64,000 nucleotides of DNA from Durusdinium trenchii (Eukaryota; Sar; Dinophyceae; Suessiales; Symbiodiniaceae). Under the pieces are notes generated by a model. It did no database searches and was not told the DNA's origin. It was given only the letters and a program-made list of their open reading frames with translations. Made by a program: the position numbers and the translations under genes. Position 1 is the stretch's first letter. Each line of letters begins with the position of its first letter. The stretch covers positions 391,833 through 455,832 of the forward strand of contig CAXAMN010021396.1 in assembly GCA_963970005.1 (NCBI GenBank), in the 5' to 3' direction. Shown in pieces: positions 22,204-33,860 of this stretch.

Positions 22204-23085
22204 CCTGGCTCACGCCCAAACAATCCATGGGACTGGAACATCTGCCGCCCCATTGGCCCTCCAAACCATCCCAACTGGTCGGCATATTATGGCACACATG
22301 GAGTGTCTGGGTCATGGACCGTGAACATGCCACGGAAAGCCACGGAATGGGCGGCAGGACTCGCGAGACCGGCGAGCCGTGCTGAATGAACATGTACACG
22401 AAGGCTATTCGCCTGTGAAGACCCCGGTGGATTTTTTGGGATCCGTCTCTTTTCTTCTGCAACAGGGTGCATGGGGCACCGCACGTGTTTTAAAACGCCC
22501 AAGAGTCAAGATTGCGTGAAGATCCACATCTAACCTCAGGCCAAGCTGTCTCACATCCCCACCCAAGGCCCACTTACAGAGGTTCCGCGGAGATGCGCAC
22601 GAGATGGACCCAAGAACTCAACATGGGATCTGAAAATTGACCTTGGCAAACGGATTTCCTTTATATAGAACCCCGTGGTTTTCAAGTTCCATGTTACTCT
22701 TCCAAGGTGTAGAACGGAGTCCCGTGTGAGGTAATTGAGCAGTCATTCGTAGCAGGCAACCGTTTCGACCGAAGAGTTCAGGATTTCTGGCTCTGCCGAC
22801 TCTGCCGGGGATGTGGCCAGGAGTGCTGACCAAATGACTGACTATTATCACAAGAATCCATGAAACTGGAACGTTTCCCTACATTGGCCCTCACAACATC
22901 TCAAGCATCTGTGGACATCAAGCATTTGGACATTGCAAATATCAATAGACAAGGCAACAAAAAACAGCTCACATCACTTCGCTGGGTCTGCCAGGCCCTC
23001 GGTTTGAAACCGCCGTTGGCACATGTTGGCAACAAACAACTTGGAAGTCTTCCAAGCCTTCTACGGCACAACAGTGTCCTAGGTC

Positions 23086-26005
23086 CTAGCCGCAAGTAGC
23101 GGAGTCCGAACGCAAGAAGTCCACTTCCAAGTCCTGCGGAACCAAGAGATTTTCGTCTGGATGGCCCCCCACCCGTTCGGAACTGGACGTCGCCAAGGAA
23201 CTGTTGTCGCCCACCGGAGCCGGCGCCGGCCTTGCGCGCGCGGCGTTGCAAGGCTTCGGACAGGGCCTTGCGATCGAAGGCCATTGGCTCCACGAGATCG
23301 ATGGTGTCGTTGATCAAGGGCTGCTTCCTGGTCGAGGTCGAAAGAACATCGATGGTGTCACGTACAATATAATAATAGGAAGGAAGACATAGATACAAGA
23401 TATGTGACATGTGTGGTGTAGAAGTATTAGAAAAGCCAGCCGGAGGGGTGGGAGATCCTTGATGTTTACAAACACAAATGATAACAAATGTATACTTGCA
23501 TGCTTTAGAATATGCACATGCAATCACATGGACAACAAAAGAAAGTGACTCACAGGATTTAACCGCCAACACGCCGGCGCTAAGCGCGGGAGCTATTGAC
23601 GCCCAGCCCGGATGGCGAGAAACGACGAGGCTCGCACCGGATGGGATTTCCGAGCCCGACACGACAGGGGATGGGCTGATGGGTCGACAGATCTTGGCTC
23701 CGCGGGGAGCGGCTGGCGTGTGGAAGCATCACCACTGATTGCTCTAATTGTAGACACATGCATGCATGACTGGCGGTGCAGCCTCTGTGGAAGGCAAGCA
23801 GCAAGCATCTCATGCTGGATTGGGACCGGTCTTCACATTCTAATGATTTGGCAAACCATACCTCATCCTACCAGTACCTTGGCTTCCCTGCCATACATTG
23901 TTTCTGGATGACCACGCAACTGGAGTCCCTAATACTATGCGGCTTCCCCGAAACAATCTCTCGTCTTCCCTGCCAGGTGTCACATGCTCGTCCAAGAGGT
24001 GCTCTTGCCCCATGGAGGGCGAGGAATTCACTTCAATCAGCCACATCTTCATCTTCGAATCCATCATGAGATCGTAGCCAAAAAGCTCGAAGGCATTGGT
24101 TTGAAAGGGAATCTGGTCCTGAGAATGGGCCGATTCTATTCTATACCGGTAAACCATTCACAAGTTGTCTGTGGGTCAAGACCCCATACCACAGTAGGCT
24201 ATGCCCTGAAGAGTCTACCCGCAAAGATGCAACACCAACCATCACGTTTGTGGTGTCTAGTTCTCACCATTCTCACCACTCCAGCTCAGGATCCTCTGCC
24301 ATACACAAGGACTTCAGAATCACATCCACCATCTTGGCCCACACAACTGACCACTCGATGCCAATCATTTTCAGCCGCTCTTGAAGCATGGTAAAGGAAA
24401 TCTTTGTGCCGCCCACCAGGGTGTCTTCTCTTCGAAGCAGGTCACTTGTTTCATCTTGCATGAAGTTATCCTCGTTGTGCCTGTGCGGCTCGAGTGGTGC
24501 GCAAGCGAATCAGTCAACTCAAGGCCAGGCCCCCCGGACCGTCAGTCCGTTCAAACATGCAAGAGACATAGGGACAAAACCCTTCTCAACGTCTTATTGA
24601 TTAGGATTGGTCAAATCTTCGATATAGATGCATGTGATGTGTGATATATAGCGAGAGATTTGAGATCTTTCCGTGAAGACTTCTCAGGGCTTCTGCCCAC
24701 TTCGTGCCTTTGGATCGACGAGTTCGTCAAGTGCACGAACTTGTTGTCAATATCCTCACATTGCTGCCGACTTGGTTTGGACTTCTTTCCTTCTGAAGAT
24801 ATCGAAAATATGGGAGACACACTGAAACACTCGCTGAAACCATGTGGTTCTTCAGTTCATGACCTCTTTCCCTATTTCTCCCCATGAAGGTCCCAAGCGA
24901 TCCAAAAGGTGAAGCACAAGGATTCCAACCAGTTGGACCCGAGTCTCTTCGTCGTTGGTGTTGTATGGCACTGTGGTGAATCGCGCGAAGCCATCTTTGT
25001 AGATGAAGGCCTCCACGGGATTGAAGGAGGTCACGGTCACATAGGTTCCTGACCGGGACCACGAACTCGTCTTCTCTCCAACCCGGTCGCGACGTCCGCC
25101 GTCCACGGGGCGGGTTCTGCTCCGCCCGGCGTCGAACCGGACCAACGACATCCGCTCCAATCCAGGGGACTGGTCTGGCTGAGCGATTTTGGGGTTGAAT
25201 TCCAGGGTTCCATGGGTCGGAATTGGAAAGAGAACAATCACCAGCTTCACCAGCTGGTAGTGTAGTGATGTGATTGTCATCTGATGAGTCATCAGCTTCC
25301 AAAACTATACTGAATATTAGTCATTATTATAGCTCTGTGATGTTTTCATATGTGTTAAGTTCTTTTTCTGAAACATGGATGTGCAAACTCAACATATCTC
25401 ACACGTTCCAAGGCTCTCATGTCCCACTTGAAGCCGCCGAGTAAATAAGGATCGCTGATGTATTGCTGGATGATCGTCAGCTCTCCATAGTGGACAGCGC
25501 CCACGTCGTTGATGACTTGAATGCCTCGCCCACGGCTGCTCCCCGCGGGCTTCATGATCCACATGTTTGGAACCTTTGGTCTGGAATTCGTCGCTGTGCT
25601 TCCATCGAAGTCGCCATTCTCTTCCGCAATCTTGGTAAAGGACTCGATAAAGGCACAGTACTCTTTGGGCAAGACGTAGGTTTTGGGACAAATGTTGAAC
25701 ATCTGCGCTACCTTTGAGCCAGTTCTTGTGTATCGATCAATGCATCGCTTCAAGCAATCTTTCCGAGTCAAGTGTTTGTTCTCTGGGAAGTGATTCACTT
25801 TCTGCCACACACACAGTCGAGAATAGTCCAACTTTGGCTTGCTCCAGGTCCAGCACAGGTTCCATGCATTGGATAGACCGAGGCCATGGGGTAACTCCTC
25901 CCATCCCTCTTTGCGATGAAACACGCGCGTCACGATGTCGTAGACCTCTGTGCGATTTTGGACCACCTTGTAGTAGCGAAGTGAATAAACATCGTAGTGG
26001 GTCTC
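23086..26005 (-). CDS. Tubulin-tyrosine-ligase-like (TTLL) amino-acid ligase, multi-exon
   Basis: TTLL proteins are ATP-grasp enzymes that add glutamate, glycine or tyrosine to tubulin tails, mainly in axonemes and basal bodies. Six exons can be joined in frame on the minus strand: 26005-25417, 25048-24954, 24754-24704, 24470-24288, 24118-23982 and 23327 downwards. In order they carry DCLKRCIDRYTRTGSKVAQM, the ATP-binding WIMKPAGSSRGRGI, IIQQYISDPYLLGGFKWDMR, YVTVTSFNPVEAFIYKDGFA, the HLTNSSIQ motif, FELFGYDLMMDSKMKMWLIE and the metal-binding EVNSSPS, then QPLINDTIDLVEPMAFDR. All five introns fit GA...AG with the next exon starting GA. The N-terminus is missing, because a stop lies just upstream of 26005, so earlier exons must exist. 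The C-terminus is uncertain: the frame runs on past a G-run near 23170. Whether it is a glutamylase or a glycylase cannot be decided. Confidence 0.9.
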
Positions 26006-26311
26006 CTTGTGCCGTCACAGCATGGTGCCAATATACCGTACCCGACGCTTGTCCAATACGTTTCCAATACGCTAGCTTGTGCCCAAAGGATAGACCTGAT
26101 ATGGGTTCCCCTATAGCAAGGACTTTGATTTGACCTTGCGTCACCATGTTAGTCCACTTGCATCCACTCTGGTAGGGAGGTCTATTGGAAAAAACAGGTA
26201 AAAAAGCCTGCCTTATGCCTCATTAACTTATTATATAATATACTATATATATATATATGTACACTGCAAAAGTGGGAGAAATCCTGGAGACAATCTGTGA
26301 TGAGGAACATC

Positions 26312-26527
26312 TCACGATTGAATTGCGGTTGTCAGGGTTTCATGCATGGTGTGACGCCTTCTGTGTATCAAATAAAGTGTCCGACACACCTGCGTATCAG
26401 CCTCTCTGATCATACTCTTATCTCTCATATGCCAGGAAGCTGATGGAATCGGCCGCGGAACAGCATCCATTTTGTCAATGATACCCTTCAAGAAGACTCC
26501 GTACAAACCAGCACCTCTGGAAGCCAT
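26312..26527 (-). CDS. Possible exon upstream of TTLL, product unknown
   Basis: The minus frame reads MASRGAGLYGVFLKGIIDKM, then DAVPRPIPSASWHMRDKSMI and READTQVCRTLYLIHRRRHT. It lies about 300 bases upstream of the first TTLL exon I can place. The content does not match a TTLL motif I know, so it could be an N-terminal TTLL exon or the end of the preceding gene. Confidence 0.35.
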   Translation of the reverse strand: MASRGAGLYGVFLKGIIDKMDAVPRPIPSASWHMRDKSMIREADTQVCRTLYLIHRRRHTMHETLTTAIQS

Positions 26528-26548
26528 TGCCTGAGCATCTTGAGCATC

Positions 26549-26780
26549 TTAAGATGCAAACAAAAGCAAATTGCACCCCTCAAAAAACGGAGTCACCGGT
26601 AGCAACCCACCAGTGGGCGTGAAGAATTGTGCACCTCCCCTTCTTTCCACAGCTGATGCACATCGGAGTCGACATATTGGCTTGGGAGAGCCACCACATG
26701 CTGCCACAAGTGCCACCCCAAAAAAGGATCTGATCAACAAACTTGGTGTCTCTGCATCCACGTTGGAGGGAGGATGAAGT
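26549..26780 (-). CDS. Possible exon, product unknown
   Basis: Minus frame with SNVDAETPSLLIRSFFGVAL, VAACGGSPKPICRLRCASAV and ERRGGAQFFTPTGGLLPVTP. It is hydrophobic and Cys-containing. The overlapping plus frame (26571-26777) is also open. It lies in the same array upstream of TTLL. Confidence 0.25.
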
Positions 26781-26912
26781 GCACTGCAGAACAGTAGCGG
26801 CACGCACCCTCCAACAAAAAATAGATCAACAATTACTCACAATGACGCTGGGATTGAGAAGTGACGGTACCATGGGCATGGTGCGTGGTGTGAGATGGTG
26901 TGAGTGTTTAGG

Positions 26913-27360
26913 CTAGTTGAAGAGTTGCCAAAGAGCTGCATTGAGCGCTTGATGAGTAGCGCTTGGTGTTGTATGCTCTGCCGGCAGCTTGCTGGTGAAT
27001 TGATTCTCCAAGGAGCCAATGATCTCGCAAAACTGTGTGAACAGCTGCAAGGCTTCTCTCAAATATCGATCCTTTTGTGCAGCATCTGCCGAGGGGCTCC
27101 AGGTGAAAATGTCCAAAAAACTGCTGAAGCTCTCCTGATAGCTAGTAATCTCCCCTCTCTCCACTAAGCCAGGATCCAAGCCAAGGTAATCCAATTCATT
27201 CGCCTTGGCCACTGTACTCTTCTGCACTTTCAACGCATCATGTGGCAAAGGAGGCTTTCGTGGCCGTGGTGTCTTCGACTTGGCATCTTTGTCCACGTCA
27301 CCCACCACGTCCACACGGCTGCTGGCTGGAGCAACCGCATCTGACGTTGTTCTCACTGAT
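26913..27360 (-). CDS. Probable exon, product unknown
   Basis: A long open minus frame (up to 180 codons). The protein-like part includes a basic Pro-rich segment (DAKSKTPRPRKPPLPHDALK), then AKANELDYLGLDPGLVERGE, SYQESFSSFLDIFTWSPSAD and KDRYLREALQLFTQFCEIIG. It is likely helical in the second half. It lies 0.9 kb upstream of the TTLL catalytic exons and could be a TTLL N-terminal region or a separate gene; no motif decides this. Confidence 0.45.
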
Positions 27361-28579
27361 GTCGTCGGATCGGCGATCTCACAGACCGACGGACCTAGCC
27401 AGGGGAGGTCACGGACGTTGCCAACAACACAAAAGCTATTCATTTGACAAGCCATTCACGAAACATGAAGAGGGAGGTCTTTTTGGAGTGGATTCATTTT
27501 GGATCATTTTCGGACTCTCCACAGAAGGAGTCTATAGAACAGGTTTCAGTCGTGTTTTGGCTGAAGATCGCTCCCTGAGGACTTGCAGCATAGTCCAAAG
27601 TTCTAATTATCCAAAAAGTCACAGGGAAAACATGGGGAAACCAACCTCTGTCACTTGAACAACACAATGATCTACCATGATCTACCCATTCTTAGTAAGT
27701 CTTACTTGCAAACATCTCTATCATCACTATCCATTTCCAGGTGTAATCGTTCCCTTTCAAAACTCGCTTCTATATTCTTATAGGGCTCAAAGAACACCTG
27801 GTGAATGGAATGGACTATATACTAATATACTTATATGATCGATAACACCGTTTGCCCTCACCTGTCTCACGCTGTGCCGTCTCTTCCACCGGGAGGTCAA
27901 GACCGGACGCCGAGATCGCAGGAGGACAGACCGCGCCAGATTCCATTCGGTCAAGGAGCATCGACGGGGAGTCGTTGGGATCAGCACGGCCTGAGGATGA
28001 GTCGTTGGAGGAATTTTTTTTGGGATGATGCTTCAGTGGACTGTTCCTTCTTGGGTGTCTGGGTGTCCATTTTTCGGACAGACTGCAGGTGCATGCAGAA
28101 ATGACATAATGAGTTATCCATGTCGCCTGCGTAACGCGGTCTGAAAACATGGAACCATTTGTCTATGATTGTTTTTTTAAGAGAGTGGTGGGACTGGCTG
28201 ATGCCCTGTTTCCCTGGAACATAAAGGTTTACCCATGTTAGCCTATTTCCATCCTTTTCTACCTTCTTTGTTTCTGCAGTGGGTGGGGGGGTTCGGTCAT
28301 CGTTTGTCAGTCACCATCGACCCTTAAAGAGCCTTTGGATTGACCAACTGCTCAGGTTCTTGGGACTGTAAACATGGTTTCTGCTCCGGACCGTCATGGT
28401 CCATTGGTCGTCTTGTATCATTTTGTGAGGTGAAATCGATTGAAATCGCATCCCCTTGTTGTACGGATCTGGGAGGAATGAACAAAGGCAGCCATGAAGC
28501 AAAGCTTTCCTCGTTCTTCTATCAGCGACATGCCCTTGGCACTTGACTCAGTGCAATGACTGGTCGCAAAGGTTAGGAC

Positions 28580-29440
28580 TTAACAGCTGAAGAACGGTGA
28601 CCCCACACCCCCACACCCCGCAGTCTCGCCTGTATCTGGTCCACTCTCGTCTGGATTCATTGGATTCTCTCCACCAGAGTCCAACTCAAGATTCTCTCCA
28701 CCAAACTCCAACTCAAGGCCCTCCTCCGACTCCTCACTGAGCTGCGTCCCCGGCGCGGCCCCCGGCGCGGGCGCTTCCGGGGGGTCGGCGGAAGACCCTG
28801 CGGGGCTCGTCGGATCTGTCAAATGGGCGGTGGGATCCAGCAGTTGGCAGGGTGTGTGTGGCGCTTCGTCTTCTGCGTTGGGTTCACCGTTGGGAGCCGC
28901 CAGTCCGTTGGCGTCCAGGGCTTCTGGCCAAATCGATTCACGTGGTAGAACTGAGCCTTCTTCGTCAGCGAGGCCTTCGTCGGGGAGGGGTGGCGGGCCC
29001 TCGTCTTGAGGATGCCCGCTACCTTCTCCATCAACTGTAGCATGTGTGATCCTGGCATCTGTTGTGATCCTGGCATCGGTGACTCCAGAATCAAGTTGAT
29101 CGTGGACCTCTCCTTGAACTCCTTCGATCACATCCTCCAAGCATGGCATGGCATCATTCTGCACGTGCCCAGCGTCAGGGTACCCTTCTGGAATCTCCAA
29201 CCGATCTTCCTCCAATCTCTGACCTGAAGCCTTCCAATCCTTCCCTTGCTTCTTCAGATTTGCCTGAGCTCCTTTTGCATCTCTCTTGGCATCTCTCGTC
29301 TCTTTCACCTCCCCACGTTCGCCCTTGGTTTTGCCCTTCTTCGCCTTCTCGGAAAACGCCTTTGTCCCCGCTTTGGGCCGGGCATCTTGCGACTCCTGCT
29401 TCTGCGGTCTGGGTGGTCTAGGTGGCCTGCAGTGGTCTGA
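28580..29440 (-). CDS. Large low-complexity acidic exon
   Basis: The open minus frame of 300 codons is the longest non-mobile frame in the window. It starts basic (SEKAKKGKTKGERGEVKETR, DAKRDAKGAQANLKKQGKDW) and becomes strongly acidic and Pro/Gly-rich (DEGPPPLPDEGLADEEGS, SEESEEGLELEFGGENLELD). Two short internal duplications are visible: TDARIT twice in succession and GGENLELDSGGEN. It is probably an intrinsically disordered part of a larger protein. No domain recognised. The part before about 29440 (HADSDHCRPPRPPRP) may be intron. Confidence 0.5.
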   Translation of the reverse strand, partial: SDHCRPPRPPRPQKQESQDARPKAGTKAFSEKAKKGKTKGERGEVKETRDAKRDAKGAQANLKKQGKDWKASGQRLEEDRLEIPEGYPDAGHVQNDAMPCLEDVIEGVQGEVHDQLDSGVTDARITTDARITHATVDGEGSGHPQDEGPPPLPDEGLADEEGSVLPRESIWPEALDANGLAAPNGEPNAEDEAPHTPCQLLDPTAHLTDPTSPAGSSADPPEAPAPGAAPGTQLSEESEEGLELEFGGENLELDSGGENPMNPDESGPDTGETAGCGGVGSPFFSC

Positions 29441-29879
29441 GTCAGCATGATTGAAACACCAAGGCTTTGGGGAGATCACCACTGCTAAGAAGGTGTAAGG
29501 TATAACATGGTTATGAGTTATGAGTTATGACATGTTATGACTGGATGTTCTCAAACTGTGGCATCGTCCTTTCTAAGAAGGTCACCTTTGTTGGCGATAT
29601 CACTGGTGGATCACGGCGGATCCGCCAGAAGAACCCGTGTACATCGAGGTGCTTCAGAAGTCTATTGGACCATGTCTGAGTTGGTTGAGTTAGTCAACAA
29701 CCCAGGGAAGGAGAACAACTTATGAAGGTAGATGCTCCAAAAGACTTCAAAGGTTAGCACATGATACCAGGCAGCCACTTCCAAGATCTTCTAAGATAGG
29801 TCACCCGCATTTTGCCAAGACTTTTTTCCGTAAAACATCCCAACAAAGCCTCGCTGAAAAAATAAACAACACCAGCTTC

Positions 29880-30075
29880 CTTCCGGTTGCGGCCGGTTGC
29901 GGCCGGTTCCGCCTGGGTTTCGGCTTCTTCACCGAGCTGTTGCCGATCACGAAGTCGAAGTCCACCGGCGTGGGTCGAAATCGCTGTCCCGGCGCGGGCC
30001 CCGCGGCAGGCGGTCTGTGGCCACTGTTTTGGGCGAGGGAAGGGGAAGGCATCCTGGCAGGATTTCCAGCAGGGG
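29880..30075 (-). CDS. Probable exon, disordered basic
   Basis: The minus frame reads RMPSPSLAQNSGHRPPAAGP, then GQRFRPTPVDFDFVIGNSSV and KKPKPRRNRPQPAATGRK. It is Pro/Arg-rich and disordered-looking. A short GGTTGCGGCC duplication lies at its 3' end (about 29885-29905). It likely belongs with the neighbouring acidic exons. Confidence 0.4.
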
Positions 30076-30768
30076 AGACGTAGAAGCAATGCAATAGGAA
30101 TGACGGGAAGCATGGTGGCTTTTCAGGGGTAAAAGCTTAGAGTTTATGATGTAGAAAAAGTCATGCAGCATCCCTGTAAACACTGTGAACGCCGATCTTT
30201 TGCAAGATCCTGAATGGTTGAAGCTGGAAAAGGACATCATGTAAGCGGCAATGTCTGGTTGCAGCATGTTGGTGCATAACGATCTGTGAGGATAATCATG
30301 CTGGCATGGAACCCATGCGCTCGAGAGTCCTGGGCAAGGTGGAACTGGAGGAGGCTGGGGATGAGGCTGCAGATGGCGCTTCTGGTAAGGTCCAAACCTC
30401 TGGACATGCAGAAGGGCCTTGAAAAAGCGGCGCTCTGGAAGTAGAGCTGGCTCGCTCCTGCACAGGCCACATGGAGTGGTTGTTCAGTGCTGACTCTCGT
30501 GTAACCTGGCTCTTGACATGCTCACCTACCAGGTAGCGTGTTTTTCCCGGGTTTACGGTTTACCATGTCTCGTCTTTTTCTGGTTGATCCACCCAGTGGA
30601 TCCGGTCATATACCACATCCCTACGGTCCCTACAGTCACTACGCCTAGTGAGGAGAGGAGCAAGGAACATGTCAGCTACATTAGCTTCATTAGGTCCTTT
30701 CAGGGAACATGTAGCTTACATGTTCCACGGTCCTGCCCAGATTTTTGCAGAGATAGGGGCTGGTAGAC

Positions 30769-31260
30769 TTAAGGAACCAGGGTTTCTATGTCTACGGCGA
30801 TGTCAGTCTTTGGAACCACTTGTCCGAACACTGGGCCCAACAACCAATCCTGCTCCTGGCCAAAGGGCGATACTTCTGGCCTCTTTTCCAATCCAGCCAC
30901 ATCCAAGTTCAAGCGGCCTCCCAACAATGCTAGGCCAATCTCCTCCACTCCTCTGCGTTCTCTGAGTTCAACTTGGATCAGTTGGTGCAGCTTCTCCTCT
31001 TTTGCACTTAGAGCTCCAGACCTCTTCCTTTGGCCCAACGTCTCCTCCAATCCAGCCAAGTCCTCCGTCAGCCAGTCGTAAATCTCCTCCACGTCCGGCA
31101 AACACACTCCATCCGCCTCCGAAGGGCGCGGATCGTCCACGTCCGACTCGTCCGACGAGGGCTCCGGCCCACCGCCGCCCAGCGGCGTGCGATGGCGAGG
31201 AGGCTCAGGGGTGCCACGACCCGGTGCCACGAAGGGGAGCACCACATCCCATCGGCCCAT
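30769..31260 (-). CDS. Probable exon, product unknown
   Basis: Open minus frame of 163 codons: a Pro/Gly/acidic linker (GGGGPEPSSDESDVDDPRPS), then a structured-looking part (LPDVEEIYDWLTEDLAGLEE, EEKLHQLIQVELRERRGVEE, LLGGRLNLDVAGLEKRPEVS) and DWLLGPVFGQVVPKTDIAVD. The frame is uninterrupted to a TAA at 30769. It may be part of the same gene as the exons at 28.6-30.1 kb. No family recognised. Confidence 0.5.
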   Translation of the reverse strand: MGRWDVVLPFVAPGRGTPEPPRHRTPLGGGGPEPSSDESDVDDPRPSEADGVCLPDVEEIYDWLTEDLAGLEETLGQRKRSGALSAKEEKLHQLIQVELRERRGVEEIGLALLGGRLNLDVAGLEKRPEVSPFGQEQDWLLGPVFGQVVPKTDIAVDIETLVP

Positions 31261-31269
31261 GAGCTCATT

Positions 31270-32560
31270 GGCGCAGGTAGACAGGAGGTAGACAGCGATC
31301 GTGCTTCTCAGAAAAGCTGGGGTTATCTATTTTCTCGGCCGGATGTGTTTGTTTCTTTTTGTGTGTCCTTTCTTTTTTTTCTGAAATGTGTTGTAAATAC
31401 AGAGTTGCTCGATGTTGCTCGTGGAGTTGGTGGAAGTCTGTGGTGGGCTTGTGCAAGGTCGAGTCTGGCCTGGACTGGACATCAACTTGCCATGTTGGTC
31501 ACGAGTCTCGAAGCTACAACGTAAAACAGTTCGCGGGAAAAACAATGTTTGCATGTTACATGGCATGTTTTTCTTTGGCTGCGGCTACGTGCTTGATACA
31601 CCTTTCTCCCCAATATTGCCTTGCTTTCCGATGTCTCCTCACCTTTTTAAAGTTGAAGATCTTTGCCCTTGTGCCTATATAAACAGCTTGGACTTTGGCT
31701 CAACAATCTGGGCCAACGCACCCGAACCAAGTAAATATGCTAAAACTCCAGACCATAGCGCGCACTTTTATGCAATGTTCATCTAAAAATGTCTACGCTC
31801 TCCGGAAATCATCTTGCTTATATACTTAATGGCACGGCCCCCATGTCGGACCATGAAATCCGAGGACCAAGAACCGGTGAACATGTTCACCCCACAAATT
31901 ACCATGCATTCGTTCAGGCACCCAAAAAAGAATGTTCATGAATGTTCCGTTGGATTTTTCTCTTCGATCCAATGGACCCTGAACAGGATCTTTGGAACCC
32001 AAAACGAGCAACCCCCCGTGTTGATTCTTTTCCCGGTTGGTCCATTTTCAGGTGTTTTTTCTTAACAGACCCGCGTTTGTTTTCCCGATTTGTCAATTTT
32101 CTTATATAACCCGCAGGTCTTGCTCTTTCGCAACTTTCACCTTGCCCGATCTTGCAGAACCATCAGAAGCCAGGCTCTCTTTTCAAATTGAGTTCGTGGG
32201 TGATTCTTTGTTCAGGGCACGTGGATCTGGAAGGGGTACACTCCTGATGAACATGGAAGTGGAGTTCACCACCTATTTGTAGAGGACAAAGGGCATCCAA
32301 GGGGCCGGGTGTGTGAGGGTGACACAGAACTAACATGACGGAAGTGGCCACAAGTTGCCTAGATCTCTGAAGGAAGGGGACTTTTCAACGACCAAGGTGT
32401 CCTTTGATGATCTTTAACCCTCACCGGAAAAATCCCTTTTGCAAGGCGCTTCTCTAAACATACGTACAACATCTCTTCCAACCCAAGCAACACCGAGAAA
32501 AAGGTACTGCATGTCCCTCAAAAGGCCAAGCCGAGAGCTGGCTGCTACAAGTGGCCATAG
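31270..32560. other. No gene supported
   Basis: I find nothing that I can support as coding in this stretch. It contains T-rich runs, two partially repeated GTTCATGAATGTTCC-like motifs near 31930-31945, and an AACATGGAAGTGGAGTTCACC motif at about 32250. Diverged forms of that motif recur at 49686 and, inverted, at about 58129, so it may be a repeat-family remnant. Confidence 0.4.
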
Positions 32561-32572
32561 AGCTGGCTGCAG

Positions 32573-32860
32573 CTACAGTTCACTCCCAAGCGACGATGAA
32601 GATCCATGGCCTTGGTTAAATCGATCTCTGACCGCTGCGACCGGCGGGTCCGTCGTCGCAGCGGACCGAAGGTGTTGTCGGACTGTCCGAGGATTGGGAG
32701 GGACGGAGAACTTCCCAGCAAGCGACTCTGAGGCGACTCTGAGGCGACCCATGCCGTTGGTGGCATAGCCTTTGTTCTGAAGCTGAAGCCGAGAGACCCG
32801 GAGATACCCCGATGGGAAAGCTTGCGAATGGTCCGTGCCACGGGCTCTCATTACAAGCGG
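32573..32860 (-). CDS. Probable exon, product unknown
   Basis: The minus frame is protein-like over about 90 codons: RGTDHSQAFPSGYLRVSRLQ, NKGYATNGMGRLRVASESLA, FSVPPNPRTVRQHLRSAATT, DPPVAAVRDRFNQGHGSSSS. It is basic, with likely loops. The other two minus frames are clearly worse. Product unknown. Confidence 0.5.
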   Translation of the reverse strand, partial: PLVMRARGTDHSQAFPSGYLRVSRLQLQNKGYATNGMGRLRVASESLAGKFSVPPNPRTVRQHLRSAATTDPPVAAVRDRFNQGHGSSSSLGSEL

Positions 32861-32909
32861 TGAACATGGGCAAGTTGGGAAAACTAAATGAATACAATAT
32901 GAAGACAAG

Positions 32910-33010
32910 TAGTAAGCTACCAGTGGGCATTGCTACTAGTAGCTATAGTAGTAGTATTGTACTTTTTACTAGTAGCGATGCCCTTGTTGCTATAGGAAAA
33001 CAAGTAGTGA
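32910..33010. repeat. Dispersed repeat, CTACTAGTAGC subtype
   Basis: Contains GTAGTAAGCTACCAGTGGGC, TTGCTACTAGTAGCTATAGT and TTTTTACTAGTAGCGATGCC. It shares the CTACTAGTAGC core with the other copies but lacks the CTACGAACGG part. Confidence 0.6.
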
Positions 33011-33405
33011 CTCAATGCTGGAAGTGAATTCCGGAAGCCCCGCGGCTTTCATGGACAGCACCTCTCATGCTTGTCTCAACCACTGGTTCCTGCACTGATC
33101 CAGGGTGTTGGGAGCGTCCGCAGGCGACAAAATAGGTTCAAACCCTTGACGCAACCACACCAAATGTGGGGTTCTGTCCATCCAACGGTGAGGTTTCCAA
33201 ACCTGACTTCCAGCATTGATCCAGACCCTTCAACAACTGATCATGAATTCAGTGGAAAGACAAACTGTGTAATTACCCTGCCATGTTTCGAAGTTGATTG
33301 TCTGATTGATACCGCCCACTCGAGCCCACACAAGGTGCATGGAAAGGTCGAGTAACTACCTACGTTTTAGCTCCACATGTTCCGTCATCTGCAGCCCTCA
33401 TCACC

Positions 33406-33860
33406 CTACGTCACGTCCTCTTGGGTGCAACCCTCACGTGAAAAAACTGTGCTGTTCTTCACTATGGCCACATATATATGTCTAATAGAACTCCGTAGTC
33501 CGACTTTTGGCTCAGTCTTCCCAAGTGGTGGGTGTATAGGCACTGACCCAGTCGTGTGCGGCCTTTCGACGGATTGGGTCCACTCCATCAGGCTTTCCCC
33601 GGACCGGTCGGACCGACGCGAGACAGTCGATGTCGCGTGCCCAGGTGCGATGTCGCTATGCTTCGCTGCTAAGGCTTGGTCCAACTCCTGCCGTCGGCCC
33701 GAAGCGGGGGCGCCAAGCAGGTGTTCATTCGACAATCGGCTTGGTCAAGCCCAAAATGCTCTTGGGCCTCCAAACTCACGGATTGATTTGGCCCACAGTG
33801 GGAGCCTGGGGGCGGGCAACTCCAGATCGCGCCTCCTGCAGCAACTCCTTCTGCTTTCCG
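33406..33860 (-). CDS. Probable exon pair, product unknown
   Basis: The first piece, near 33860-33790, reads RKQKELLQEARSGVARPQAP and ends before a consensus-like GTGAG donor. A second piece in another frame (about 33735-33480) reads EHLLGAPASGRRQELDQALA and RRSDRSGESLMEWTQSVERP. This fits two exons separated by a very short intron, or one exon with a frame error. Product unknown. Confidence 0.3.

Noticed and set aside
23840..23981. Continuation of the TTLL frame past 23982
   Set aside because: The conserved order requires the jump to QPLINDTIDL at 23327; the read-through sequence has no TTLL motif and fits an intron.
33500..33520. CTTTTGGCTCAG as a second spliced-leader-like match
   Set aside because: Only about 11 bases match and no leader start or tandem relict follows.
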